From: a virus | DNA length: 34,260 nt | Reading direction: 5' to 3' (one strand) | Virus record (IMG/VR): IMGVR_UViG_3300043427_001973 | Coordinates: 1 to 34,260 of that record | Part shown: one piece after another, positions 1 through 8,177 of the stretch | How positions within the stretch are numbered: the first letter of the stretch is position 1 | How the letters are laid out: every line of letters starts with the position of its first letter | Position numbers and translations under genes: made by a program | The notes under the pieces: generated by a model | Told to the model about the DNA's origin: nothing | The model's database searches: none | What the model saw: only the letters and a program-made list of their open reading frames with translations

Positions 1-2
1 GC

Positions 3-41
3 TGTCCAGCGCATCTGCAGTAGCCACAGGTACGCTGGACA
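3..41. repeat. Inverted repeat downstream of the S74 fibre gene
   Basis: A 9-bp perfect inverted repeat (positions 3-11 and 33-41, TGTCCAGCG/CGCTGGACA) encloses a 21-nt loop, just beyond the stop of the leftward fibre gene. There is no T-tract on the leftward strand, so it is not a classical intrinsic terminator. It could stabilise the 3' end of the transcript or lie inside the next gene, which is cut by the window edge. Positions 1-57 carry no gene I can support. Confidence 0.45.
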
Positions 42-57
42 AAGTAGTGAGTAGGAC

Positions 58-1989
58 TTAGATGCCTGCCGCAGTTAAACGAGCCTTGAGGCTTTCGATC
101 TCAGCAACAGCCTCCTGAAGCGCATTTGTTAAAACAGCGATCAGGTTGCCTTCAGCAATCCCAAAAAATTGCTCCTCTGGGGCTAGTTCACGTCCTTCGT
201 TATCCTTGATAGCAGGGCGAACGTTGTTTTTGATAACGCTATCAAGCCAAGGCTTGTCCGCCAAGACTTCCTGCACTTCTTGGGCGATAAATCCAACTTG
301 AGTGCCTACAGGAAAATTATGCCCCTCGCGCACCAGTACTTCATTGCCATTGCTGTCAGTGCGAGTGATGTCTTCTTGTGGTTTCCAAGTAAAGCTAACC
401 GGACGCAAAGCTTTTACTAGATCTAGGCATCCGCCAAGAGTTGTGACGTTTTCTTTATAGCGACCGTCTGAAGTCGCAATGGTTGAGCTGGTGGCAAAGA
501 TCTGACTATTGACTTGCAGCTTGTAAGAAGCACCCTGCGATGCGGTGTATCCAATTAAAAGATTCCCACCGTTTATTACCCGCATCGCCTCGCTTGGTGA
601 TGCCGAGCCATCGGCAGTAACGGAGAACACTAGTCTGCCCGGCATGTCGTTAGTACCGGGGGTGCCGTCTACATAGGCATCGATTGTTGCAGCTTTAATT
701 GTATTTGTGCCATCAGAAGCAGTCCAGATAATTTGACCAACAGTGTCACCTGACTGAGCTGCTGTAATACCGCCAACGCTTGCTGAACGAGTTTTTGCAA
801 AATAAAAACTTGGTGCGCCAGAATCTGCACTGTTGCGTGTAAGCGATATTGTTGCACCTGGATAGCCAACACCTTCAAATTGCGTTTGCGGTGTATTTCC
901 ACCATCAATGTTGCTACGCGCAGTAGACGTGCCAACTAAAAGGCGACCCGAAGAGTCCACCCTGAGTTTTTCTCCCGAGGTAGATCCGGCTGGATAGATA
1001 GCTAAATAAGAAGCAGAAGAGTCTCCAACAATCGTTGGGATTCCCGCTCCGTATACACCACCCCAAGTCAGGTTGTACTGCGACCTTAAGTTAACTGCGC
1101 CGTAAACATCAAGTGCAACTGCAGGCGTCGCAGTGCCAATCCCTACTCGGCCTGAGGAGTCAATCCTCATGCGCTCTACATAGTTTGATCCGTCTGAGTA
1201 AAGGCTGCCAAATACAGTGTTTGTATAAGAAGATGCGTTAGGTCCGACAGACAGAAAACGTGTCCGCGTATTTGCTGCATCTCCCTCAATAACCAAAGCA
1301 CCAGCGGTAAAGCCGGTTTGTGTCCCAGTTACCGAAACCGCTCCATTCACTTCTAGCCTGTTTGTAGGGCTACTAGTCCCCAGACCTACTCGCCCTGAAG
1401 AATCAATAAATAATCGACCAGTGCCACCGGTACTAACTGCTACTTGATCTGCACCAGGAGAATAAAGTCCTGTATTCGGATCTGAATTAAAGCTATAGGT
1501 AGGAGTGCCAGCAGAACCAATAGTTCCTGACCTTAATTGTCCAGTAGAGCCAACAACTAAACTTGTTGTACCACCGTTTGTAAATCCGATTTCATTTGCA
1601 CCAGGTGTATATAAACCAGTATCTAAATCAGAATCAAAGGTAATACTAGGGTTACTAGCAGAGCCTGCTGGAAAACTTGTGCCAGCATTGGCATAATCTG
1701 CACCAGCTAAAATAACGCCAAAGAAATCTGCAAGTGCTGCAGGTGCTGAACTAAAAATAATATTGCCACCACTTAAACGGAATCCTTCAGTACCAGAATC
1801 ATCTGGCCTTTGCACAACACCACCAACTGAAATTAAACATTGGTTAGAGCTAACCGGCAGTGGTACTGGTGTAGAGCCACTAACCGTTAAAGGAAAGCTT
1901 GTTGTGACTCCATTGAAACTTCCTGAAATATCGTCAATGTTGCGATAGGAAGGAAAAGCAAACTGGAGATTGTTACCAATGTAAGGCAC
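58..1989 (-). CDS. Tail fibre/spike protein with C-terminal peptidase S74 chaperone
   Basis: A 643-residue fibre-like protein with GTG as first codon. The N-terminal part is beta-rich. Two copies of an F-x-S-D-x-[DN]-T-G-[LI] module lie around residues 115-180, followed by repeated IDSSGRVG[LI]GT segments typical of phage fibre shafts. The C-terminal 137 residues are an intramolecular chaperone of the peptidase S74 (endosialidase type) family: the motif SDGRYKEN gives the expected Ser507/Lys512 dyad, followed by GFIAQEVQE and a terminal coiled-coil-like helix. In this family the domain trimerises the fibre and then cleaves itself off just before the serine. It is the last complete gene of the leftward late cluster, so host recognition is the likely role; the receptor cannot be predicted. 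Confidence 0.88.
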   Translation of the reverse strand: MPYIGNNLQFAFPSYRNIDDISGSFNGVTTSFPLTVSGSTPVPLPVSSNQCLISVGGVVQRPDDSGTEGFRLSGGNIIFSSAPAALADFFGVILAGADYANAGTSFPAGSASNPSITFDSDLDTGLYTPGANEIGFTNGGTTSLVVGSTGQLRSGTIGSAGTPTYSFNSDPNTGLYSPGADQVAVSTGGTGRLFIDSSGRVGLGTSSPTNRLEVNGAVSVTGTQTGFTAGALVIEGDAANTRTRFLSVGPNASSYTNTVFGSLYSDGSNYVERMRIDSSGRVGIGTATPAVALDVYGAVNLRSQYNLTWGGVYGAGIPTIVGDSSASYLAIYPAGSTSGEKLRVDSSGRLLVGTSTARSNIDGGNTPQTQFEGVGYPGATISLTRNSADSGAPSFYFAKTRSASVGGITAAQSGDTVGQIIWTASDGTNTIKAATIDAYVDGTPGTNDMPGRLVFSVTADGSASPSEAMRVINGGNLLIGYTASQGASYKLQVNSQIFATSSTIATSDGRYKENVTTLGGCLDLVKALRPVSFTWKPQEDITRTDSNGNEVLVREGHNFPVGTQVGFIAQEVQEVLADKPWLDSVIKNNVRPAIKDNEGRELAPEEQFFGIAEGNLIAVLTNALQEAVAEIESLKARLTAAGI

Positions 1990-2018
1990 AGTCTTTTACT
2001 CTCTACTATTGTCCTATT

Positions 2019-2351
2019 CTACTGGACTGTATTAGGACCAGCTGTACTTGGTGCTTTAGGCCAAACGACTTGTTCAGATTTACAACCTTTAAATGTTTGA
2101 GGCAAATCACGAAGAGTTTGACGATAACTAGACCAGGCTCCCTGATCAATGGTTGACCCAGGTGTCATCACCCAATCAGTTAACTTCAGAAGATAATCAC
2201 GTTTTTCTCTGACATTCTCCCAAGTACTATCATCTTGAAGAAGAATATCAGCATCTTCAAAAACTTTATTTGTTAATAATTCAATATGATTCCGTAAAAC
2301 AAAAACTTCTTTTTTCAGTTGTTCAATATCTGAATTACTGGTTAAGCCCAT
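2019..2351 (-). CDS. Small protein with phage tail assembly chaperone-like (APC) domain
   Basis: A 110-residue protein. Residues 5-40 form an acidic helical, probably coiled-coil segment. The second half carries RDYLLKLTDW, then a proline-containing turn, AWSSYRQTLRDLPQ and a final VVWPKAP. This spacing (R-x-x-LL-x-x-x-DW ... W-x-x-YR-x-x-LR-D-LP ... WP) matches the phage tail assembly chaperone-like family (Phage_tail_APC), often found next to fibre genes. The gene sits between two structural genes, only 2 bp from its upstream neighbour. An accessory role in fibre assembly is inferred. It is not evidence for a long tail, because this family also occurs beside fibres in phages of other morphologies. 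Confidence 0.7.
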   Translation of the reverse strand: MGLTSNSDIEQLKKEVFVLRNHIELLTNKVFEDADILLQDDSTWENVREKRDYLLKLTDWVMTPGSTIDQGAWSSYRQTLRDLPQTFKGCKSEQVVWPKAPSTAGPNTVQ

Positions 2352-2353
2352 TG

Positions 2354-2698
2354 TTATGGAGTCTGCTCAAGGTAACTAACCATCATGTCAACAGCACTAC
2401 CAGTATCACAACGTGCTTGCAACTTATCACTTGATTGCATAATAATCTTATTGCCCGTGATCATTTCCATTGTCGAACCAGCGGGCACTGGGGCATTACG
2501 AACTAAATAAACATCATCACCAGTATTACGATCCAGATAAATATCAACGTTTACACTGCTTCCTGTTTTATTGGAAGCTAAGATACTTAAAACAATTAAT
2601 GTAGCTGTACCACCAGTTGTGACTACGTTTGCACTAGGGTCACTAATGGCTGCGGTAACCAAGCTAGATTTGGTATTGTTCTTAAAAGTGTTTGCCAT
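2354..2698 (-). CDS. Small beta-rich virion structural protein
   Basis: A 114-residue protein with no signal peptide. It has alternating beta-strand segments: a hydrophobic strand around residues 30-42, NVDIYLD around 50-56, VPAGSTMEMITGNKI around 72-86 and a C-terminal MMVSYLEQ. The pattern of a VPAGS turn followed by GNKI, an L-x-A segment and a final SYLEQT resembles small structural proteins I associate with cyanophage fibre clusters. It starts 1 bp after the stop of the Mtd_N-like gene, so the two are translationally linked. The exact position in the virion is unknown. Confidence 0.6.
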   Translation of the reverse strand: MANTFKNNTKSSLVTAAISDPSANVVTTGGTATLIVLSILASNKTGSSVNVDIYLDRNTGDDVYLVRNAPVPAGSTMEMITGNKIIMQSSDKLQARCDTGSAVDMMVSYLEQTP

Positions 2699-2699
2699 A

Positions 2700-3104
2700 T
2701 CAACCTAGAGCAACAATAAGTGCAATACTGTCAGATGTTTGTGTCGAACCAGTAACCGTTAGATCGCCAGCAATTGAAACATTGCCAGTGAAAATTGCTG
2801 CGCCCGATGAATCTATTGTAATTCTAGCAACCCCTCCTGTTACTAAAGTAAGTTGATCCGGACCTGGACTAATAATTCCAGTATTGGGATCAGAACCAAA
2901 CTTCAGAGCACAGCTTGATAGGCTACCTGGCGATAGCCCCATGTTAACGCCATCTTGACGCAATAAGGGGTAACCGCCAGCTGTTGTGCCGTCGTGAACA
3001 ACGCAAACATGTTTGCTTGTATCAACTGTAACTTCAGCATTAGCGCCTGCAAAAACAGCAGTTTCTGCTGTTGAACCCCGTCTGAACTGTACTTGCGTTG
3101 CCAT
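2700..3104 (-). CDS. Fibre/receptor-binding protein with Mtd_N-like domain
   Basis: A 134-residue protein. Residues 1-48 (VQFRRGSTAETAVFAGANAEVTVDT, then VCVVHDGTTAGGYPLL) match the pattern of the N-terminal domain of the major tropism determinant family, a small beta-prism that attaches receptor-binding proteins to the virion. Residues 68-105 hold one copy of the F-G-S-D-P-N-T-G module that also occurs twice in the S74 fibre, followed by IDSSG. The protein ends in IALIVALG, and the next protein upstream also ends in IALG. It is much shorter than full Mtd proteins, so it may be an adaptor or short fibre. No diversity-generating element is seen nearby. Confidence 0.68.
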   Translation of the reverse strand: MATQVQFRRGSTAETAVFAGANAEVTVDTSKHVCVVHDGTTAGGYPLLRQDGVNMGLSPGSLSSCALKFGSDPNTGIISPGPDQLTLVTGGVARITIDSSGAAIFTGNVSIAGDLTVTGSTQTSDSIALIVALG

Positions 3105-3108
3105 GGAT

Positions 3109-4521
3109 CTATCCTAATGCAATTGCAATTGCTGTTGTAAAATCTTGTGTAGCAATTGTTCCGGTTTCATCTGGAACAGTCAATGTTCTTGTCGTTGCTG
3201 TTGTGATACCGCTACATTCAAAAGCAAGTTGCTTTGAACTATCAACATTATCCTGAACCCTAAATCCAGAATCGGTTGTTGTAATCCCTGTCGAACTAAT
3301 CGATAGTAAACCAGAGATTGTTGTTGCCGTGCTGCCTAACGCAACAGCTGTACTACCAATGGTTACAGATGAATTCTGTAGCTGGCTATTAGGAATGCTG
3401 CTTGTACCAAACTCACCGGTTGTGTTGTTATAAGTTAAACCAGAACCAGCAGCAACACTAAACAAACCACGGATGTCACCATCTGCAGGCCCTGTATAAG
3501 TAATGACCCCAGTTGTGTTGTCATACGCAAGACTGCCTTGACCGCCAGCATCAGTGACACTGATTGATGTGCGTGCTCGTGCTTGAGTGAAGTATTCATT
3601 TGTACCTTCCGGTACAACGGTTGTATTGAGTGTTGTAGAAACAGCTTGATTACCAACGCTACCTAAAAAGATTTTGCCGCTATCTAAGTTAGGAACTGCA
3701 TTGGTACGACCAGGACCTAGTACAAGAACACGGCCATTAACACCAACGTCAGTAACTTTACCAATGTTCTGAATTAAACCAGTTTCACCGGTGGGTGGTG
3801 TTACTGTAAGAACACCTGGAGTCGTACTGACATATAGAGTTTGACCAACTGTAAAAGAACTGGTATCAATTTGTTTTGCAATGCCAATTGCTACAACACT
3901 GCCATTTGAACCATCAGCAATTTGCTCATAGGCAAGACCAATGGCTGGCATTTTGGTTGGATCATTGGCATCTGCAGGGGCCACCAGAGGGCGGCTAGAA
4001 GCGTATCCAACAATGGCAACAGGGGTGCCACGAGGAATAGCAGAGCCAGTTTCGTTGCGGACCAGCTCAATGATTGTTGCTGCAGGCCCAATGTCATAAG
4101 CAGGTGAGTTACCTAAAGCAACAGCAGTTGTAACACCAAAGGCATCAATAATATTGACGGCGCTGTTGGTTAGAGAACTGTTTGGAATACTGGCTAAAGA
4201 GAAGTCACCAGTACCAGAGTTATAGGTAATGCCAGTAGCAGTAGTAGCACTAAACAGTGCACGTACACCACTATTTGTAACCTGAGTAAATGTGAGAACG
4301 CCAGTGGAACTGCTGTAGGTAAGAGAACCTAAACCAGTTGCAGGGGAAGGATCAACAGTGGATACTGAAACAGCTCCACGTGCCTTTGCATCTGTGTAAT
4401 AAAGATTAGTACCTTCAGCAAGATCTGTAGTTGTGTTACCTGCTAGATCAATTTTATCTGTCGGAGTATTAACTTCTTGGAAGTAACCACCAACTAAAGA
4501 AATGGGTTTACGTGTAGTCAT
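3109..4521 (-). CDS. Fibre protein with internal duplication and inserted beta domain
   Basis: A 470-residue beta-rich protein. Residues about 35-124 and 303-388 are two copies of one unit: EGTNLYYTDAKAR versus EGTNEYFTQARAR, GSLTYSSSTGVLTFT versus GSLAYDNTTGVITYT, then R-x-LFS, G-[IL]-TYN, and SIPNS. Between them lies a separate domain (about 150-270: RGTPVAIV ... MPAIGLAYEQI ... VGQTLYVST) that resembles residues 55-175 of the neighbouring 175-residue protein. EGTNLYYT-type repeats are common in phage fibres. A fibre or tail-tip role is inferred from this and from position. Confidence 0.68.
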   Translation of the reverse strand: MTTRKPISLVGGYFQEVNTPTDKIDLAGNTTTDLAEGTNLYYTDAKARGAVSVSTVDPSPATGLGSLTYSSSTGVLTFTQVTNSGVRALFSATTATGITYNSGTGDFSLASIPNSSLTNSAVNIIDAFGVTTAVALGNSPAYDIGPAATIIELVRNETGSAIPRGTPVAIVGYASSRPLVAPADANDPTKMPAIGLAYEQIADGSNGSVVAIGIAKQIDTSSFTVGQTLYVSTTPGVLTVTPPTGETGLIQNIGKVTDVGVNGRVLVLGPGRTNAVPNLDSGKIFLGSVGNQAVSTTLNTTVVPEGTNEYFTQARARTSISVTDAGGQGSLAYDNTTGVITYTGPADGDIRGLFSVAAGSGLTYNNTTGEFGTSSIPNSQLQNSSVTIGSTAVALGSTATTISGLLSISSTGITTTDSGFRVQDNVDSSKQLAFECSGITTATTRTLTVPDETGTIATQDFTTAIAIALG

Positions 4522-4523
4522 TA

Positions 4524-5051
4524 TTAACTCAGAAGAATTGCTGGCTCTGGCTTAATAATAAGTTGCGTTGCACTACCTGCTTCTCCAACACGCGTTACAT
4601 ACTGCCCTGGAGTAGAAGGAGGTGTTAGTGTAATGGCGCCAGGAGAAGCGGCAGATAAGAAATAAACTTCACCTGGATCTAAACCTGCAAATGTTAAAAC
4701 TCCAGCAACCTGAACACTGATACTCTGACCAATATTTCTACTTTCTTTTGCAAATCCAATCACATTAGCTGAATGAACATCAGCATTGGCAACCGCTTTA
4801 AAAGCGCGGCCTGCTGCATCATGAACATAAAGTGCTTGACCTTGCATGATGCTTTCACCAGCAACTAATGTAATGTCAAGACTACTTGCAGCCCGTGCCG
4901 GGAAGCCTTCTTTTAAATCAATAAGGGCATCAACTAAGCCACGGTAGTTAGGAGCATAAGGCATCCGAGACATAGTAAAACCCTCGCCCAGCATTAAATC
5001 AACCAGGACAGTAATGGCACCTTCAATATTAGGATCGTATCCTGTTGCCAC
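4524..5051 (-). CDS. Beta-rich virion protein sharing a domain with its fibre neighbour
   Basis: A 175-residue protein. Residues 1-50 form a helical N-terminal region (GAITVLVDLMLGEGF, then GLVDALIDLKEGFP). Residues 55-175 are beta-rich (MQGQALYVHDAAGRAFKAVA ... NVIGFAKES ... GEVYFLSAASPGAITLTPPS) and parallel the inserted domain of the downstream 470-residue fibre. It is the first gene of the leftward fibre run beginning at 5051 and lies 24 bp from a promoter-like inverted repeat. A head or tail decoration function is possible but not shown. Confidence 0.6.
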   Translation of the reverse strand: MATGYDPNIEGAITVLVDLMLGEGFTMSRMPYAPNYRGLVDALIDLKEGFPARAASSLDITLVAGESIMQGQALYVHDAAGRAFKAVANADVHSANVIGFAKESRNIGQSISVQVAGVLTFAGLDPGEVYFLSAASPGAITLTPPSTPGQYVTRVGEAGSATQLIIKPEPAILLS

Positions 5052-5072
5052 AGATCTTCCTGGTCTTAATCC

Positions 5073-5103
5073 TTATTCTAAATCGTTAAATCCTTTAGAA
5101 TAA
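5073..5103. promoter_or_regulatory. Divergent promoter/operator: 10-bp inverted repeat
   Basis: Perfect 10-bp inverted repeat TTATTCTAAA (5073-5082) and TTTAGAATAA (5094-5103) with an 11-nt spacer, in the 71-bp gap between the divergent genes starting at 5051 and 5123. Each arm read outward contains TAGAAT, one base from the -10 consensus TATAAT, about 22-24 nt before the start codon on its side. I see no good -35 box. The arms could be two back-to-back phage promoters, an operator, or both. Confidence 0.55.
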
Positions 5104-5122
5104 TTAGAGGTACAAATATGAA

Positions 5123-5371
5123 ATGGCTCCAGAAGTAATTATTGCTGCAATTACAGCTGGCCTTGCTGCATTTACGGGGCTGTCAAAATCTTTATCTAAC
5201 TACAACGAAAAGATTGATAAAAGATTTGAAAGAGTTGAAAACGATTTTAATCGTTTAGAAAACACAATCATGCACGATTACGTGCTTAAGCAAGATTTCT
5301 TTCGTGAGATGCAGGCTGTTCATCAGAAGCTAGATCGCATCTGGGATCACATGATGAACCACCACATCTAA
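5123..5371 (+). CDS. Small membrane-anchored coiled-coil protein (cyanophage type)
   Basis: An 82-residue protein on the strand opposite to all its neighbours. Residues 3-20 are a hydrophobic Ala/Ile-rich segment that may span the membrane. Residues 28-78 form a charged amphipathic helix (KIDKRFERVENDFNRLENTI ... YVLKQDFFREMQAVHQKLDRI) likely to be a coiled coil. The pattern of an N-terminal hydrophobic stretch, then YV-x-x-x-DFFREM and HQKLDRI resembles small proteins I associate with cyanophages. AGAGG at 5106-5110 precedes the ATG. Its stop overlaps the convergent stop of the next leftward gene by 4 bp. A holin or spanin-like role is possible but unproven. Confidence 0.72.
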   Translation: MAPEVIIAAITAGLAAFTGLSKSLSNYNEKIDKRFERVENDFNRLENTIMHDYVLKQDFFREMQAVHQKLDRIWDHMMNHHI

Positions 5372-5790
5372 ACAGAAACCCAACCAGGTACTGTTGCGTT
5401 GTAAATATAAAGGCCAGGTGCTGACTTATCGTAATGAAGCTGGCCATCAATCGGGTTACTGGGAAAACCAGATGTTGATGTAGAAGCTACTGCTTTGGAG
5501 ACCTGCCAAGCAGCACCATCATAGATTTTATAGATCTGAGTGCTTGCCGTATCAAGCCAGCTTTCACCCTTGCTCAAGGTGATGTGGCCAGTGGGTGTGA
5601 GGTTAGGAGCAGTTGAACCGACATGAGTTGGACCAACCTTAATTAAGTTTGGTGTCCCAGCTGAATCTTTAAAGAACAAACCAGGCTCTGTCTGGTTGTA
5701 GTTGATAGCAAGTTCGCCAAGCCCTAAACGATTGGGGAAGATCCGGTCATAAAGAAGCCCAGAGCGTAAACGGAGAATCTGAACAGTCAT
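5368..5790 (-). CDS. Short fibre-like structural protein
   Basis: A 140-residue beta-rich protein. The N-terminus has LRLRSGLLYDRIFPNRLGLGELAINYNQTEPGLFF-like character: a GELAINYN-x-x-xPGLFFKDSAG motif often seen at the N-terminus of phage fibre proteins. The C-terminal half contains ESWLDTASTQIYKIYDGAAWQ and DGQLHYDKSAPGLYIY, two WLD/YDG-type beta-hairpin motifs of fibre tips. It lies 2 bp downstream of the large SWIM-motif protein. Its end overlaps the stop of the convergent + strand gene. Confidence 0.58.
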   Translation of the reverse strand: MTVQILRLRSGLLYDRIFPNRLGLGELAINYNQTEPGLFFKDSAGTPNLIKVGPTHVGSTAPNLTPTGHITLSKGESWLDTASTQIYKIYDGAAWQVSKAVASTSTSGFPSNPIDGQLHYDKSAPGLYIYNATVPGWVSV

Positions 5791-5792
5791 GG

Positions 5793-8165
5793 TTAGGTGC
5801 TAATGTACGTGCCGCAATCAATCTGTGTTGTGGTTGGTGTTGTAGGTACGCCGTTGGTATAGGTCCCACAGTTCAATGTTTCAGTGACACGTGTACCTGT
5901 AGAGGAATCATAATCTAATGGATTACCGTTAAGATAAGTTCCGCATTCAATTTCACCTGTTCTGAAGTTGTCTGCATAATCAATTAACGGTTGATCAAGC
6001 ATTCCAAACTTAGCGCTTTGGATCAAGGTCATATCAATATTCAACATCTTTTGCATCACAGTTAACATCGTTGTTGTCGTGTTAACTGGAATCCCGGTTT
6101 CACTTAAACGATTACTATTTAAATCATTAGGATCATATTGAGGATTTCTTCTTATACTATCCGTTACCATTTGTGTAACTAAGTTAGTATCAAAATTAAT
6201 AGATTGTGCTGGTAAATTTCTATTGCCAGTAATTGATTTAGATCCAATCCAAGGCATCCCATAACCCATCATTATCAATCGTTCAGCAGCTCTTCTAAGC
6301 GATTCATTTTCCTTTTCTAGTTTCTTATAGAAGAATTCTGCACTATCTCCCACTGGTGGATCATTTGGTTCAAGTAACCAAGTGCCAACATACTCATGTG
6401 GTTTTAAATTAGTGATTGTGCAATAACCACTGGTTGTTTCACTAAAGGGATAAATAATAACAAAGTTATTATCATCAATAACCTGACTAACAACGTACTC
6501 TCCGGCAAGAGCTGTACCCCCTTTAAAGTCAATGTTAACCCTAGTATTTAAGCTAAGTCCATGGGGTTCTGTTGTTTTAAGTGTAATGTTTGGTCCAGAT
6601 TGGGTGTAGTAAGCGGTTAAATTAAACGGATCATTTCCTTCATCATGAACCAATGACCACATGGCTGCATAAATATGTTTGCACCAGCGCAACTGGTAAT
6701 AAGCTAATAAAGGCCTAGACAGATTGGCATCATCTTCATAACCAGGTAACTGGTAAAAGTTATTGATTACAACATAACCAAAGTCAGAATAAACACCAAC
6801 ATCATCTCTAGTTGGTACTAAAGTTCCATCTCGATTTAAATTAAACCCGGGACGTACAGATCCTGCTAATGTGTTTGGAAACTTTCTTTTGTTCTGTTCT
6901 TTATAAAAGTTGTATGTTTCACGCTTTAAATAATCTTGGCAAGTACATTGATAACGAACTTCTGTTGTTAAATAGCGACCAACAATAAAACCTCGATGGG
7001 CTGGAACAACAGTTTTAGGAACACCCTGACCTGTTGGTGAGGGTAAGTTTGTTACAGGATCAAACATCCTTGTTCCATAACTATCATCCCGCTGAAAAAG
7101 AATTTCATTTGTAGCTAGATCTACGCCAGTTGATGTATAGCCAACATAGTTGTTATAGTCATATCCCCGGATCCGGCGTTGAACTGTTAAGGAGCCAGTT
7201 GTGCTTGCACTTGTTACGGTGGTGACTGTGAACTGCGTGCTGTTTAATACGGTCACATTGTATAAACCAGATTGAACAGACCCACTTCCCATGGAAAGTA
7301 AAACCTGCACACCTGTTGACAGACCATGTGCACTGCTGCAGGTGACAGTAACGGTATAGCCGGTAGAACTGTAGGTAGCGCTAAGACCTGGGTCACGCTC
7401 AACAACACGGTCAACTAAACGCTCACCTTGTAAAAAGCTGGCAACTGTTGGAATTGATTGAACTTCAACACGTTGTTGTGTCCAAAGAGGATCTGTAAAG
7501 GAAGTAACTCTGGAAGCCGTTAAATTACCAGTTGTAGTCAGCGACGTTGATGCCGTACAAACAAACGTATTTGTAGTTGCAGATACGACTGTTAATGTTT
7601 CATTTAAAGCAGCACCTGTTTCAATATCAAGGTATAAACTATCTCCTGCTACATAACCGTGGCTATTGATTGTTACAGTTAAGGTTGTGCCACTTTGAAC
7701 GTACTGTCCACTTTTTGCTGTTTGTAGATAACGAACATTAAGAATAGGTAAACCAAAACTATAGAAATTAATTGAGTTAACATCACGTACTCCCACCATC
7801 TGTTCACCAATCTCTGAGTTAGAGCTTGGGAATGTAAACATCCTTGCAGGAATAAAGACCCCAGGAAACTGTTCAAATGCGCAATACATCCGGAAGTCGC
7901 CACGGGTATTGCGGTTTTTAGCTGATGTTCCAAGAACAGTTTGAGTCAGGGTATAGAGTTCATAACCACGCCTCCAGCGATTCCACATTGAATCGTGGTT
8001 ATAAAACCTAATGCGACTGATTTGACTTTGACTTGTCGGTTCAAAATCAAACGGATTATCTTCTACACTAAAATCTGATTTGACTACTTGTTTATTGATC
8101 TTGTCACTAAAAGCTTTAAAGCTTGCATCAAATCTACCGCCAAAACTATCTTTTCTTTTTGCCAT
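5793..8165 (-). CDS. Large virion protein with SWIM-like motif and three inserted beta modules
   Basis: A 790-residue structural protein. The core (WNRWRRGYELYTLTQTV around 61-77, later HRGFIVGRYLTTEVRYQCTCQDYLKR at 390-415 and YYQLRWCKHIYAAMWS at 489-504) contains C407-x-C409 ... C495-x-H497, the spacing of a SWIM-type zinc-binding motif. Three copies of a roughly 65-residue beta module are inserted at about 154-220, 264-330 and 519-587; a fourth copy is in the 257-residue protein upstream. The C-terminus has three CGTY motifs. It lies between the neck/lysin genes and the fibres, so a tail, tip or adaptor component is likely. GGTGG lies 3 nt before the ATG. Confidence 0.65.
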   Translation of the reverse strand: MAKRKDSFGGRFDASFKAFSDKINKQVVKSDFSVEDNPFDFEPTSQSQISRIRFYNHDSMWNRWRRGYELYTLTQTVLGTSAKNRNTRGDFRMYCAFEQFPGVFIPARMFTFPSSNSEIGEQMVGVRDVNSINFYSFGLPILNVRYLQTAKSGQYVQSGTTLTVTINSHGYVAGDSLYLDIETGAALNETLTVVSATTNTFVCTASTSLTTTGNLTASRVTSFTDPLWTQQRVEVQSIPTVASFLQGERLVDRVVERDPGLSATYSSTGYTVTVTCSSAHGLSTGVQVLLSMGSGSVQSGLYNVTVLNSTQFTVTTVTSASTTGSLTVQRRIRGYDYNNYVGYTSTGVDLATNEILFQRDDSYGTRMFDPVTNLPSPTGQGVPKTVVPAHRGFIVGRYLTTEVRYQCTCQDYLKRETYNFYKEQNKRKFPNTLAGSVRPGFNLNRDGTLVPTRDDVGVYSDFGYVVINNFYQLPGYEDDANLSRPLLAYYQLRWCKHIYAAMWSLVHDEGNDPFNLTAYYTQSGPNITLKTTEPHGLSLNTRVNIDFKGGTALAGEYVVSQVIDDNNFVIIYPFSETTSGYCTITNLKPHEYVGTWLLEPNDPPVGDSAEFFYKKLEKENESLRRAAERLIMMGYGMPWIGSKSITGNRNLPAQSINFDTNLVTQMVTDSIRRNPQYDPNDLNSNRLSETGIPVNTTTTMLTVMQKMLNIDMTLIQSAKFGMLDQPLIDYADNFRTGEIECGTYLNGNPLDYDSSTGTRVTETLNCGTYTNGVPTTPTTTQIDCGTYIST

Positions 8166-8177
8166 GTTCCACCTTAT

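Noticed and set aside
1-57. In-frame continuation of the fibre gene beyond its TAA (about 19 codons, protein-like)
   Set aside because: Too short to distinguish from chance; no clear start codon with a ribosome site before the window edge.
2700-3104. Possible diversity-generating retroelement linked to the Mtd_N-like gene
   Set aside because: No reverse transcriptase, template repeat or accessory gene is found in the window.
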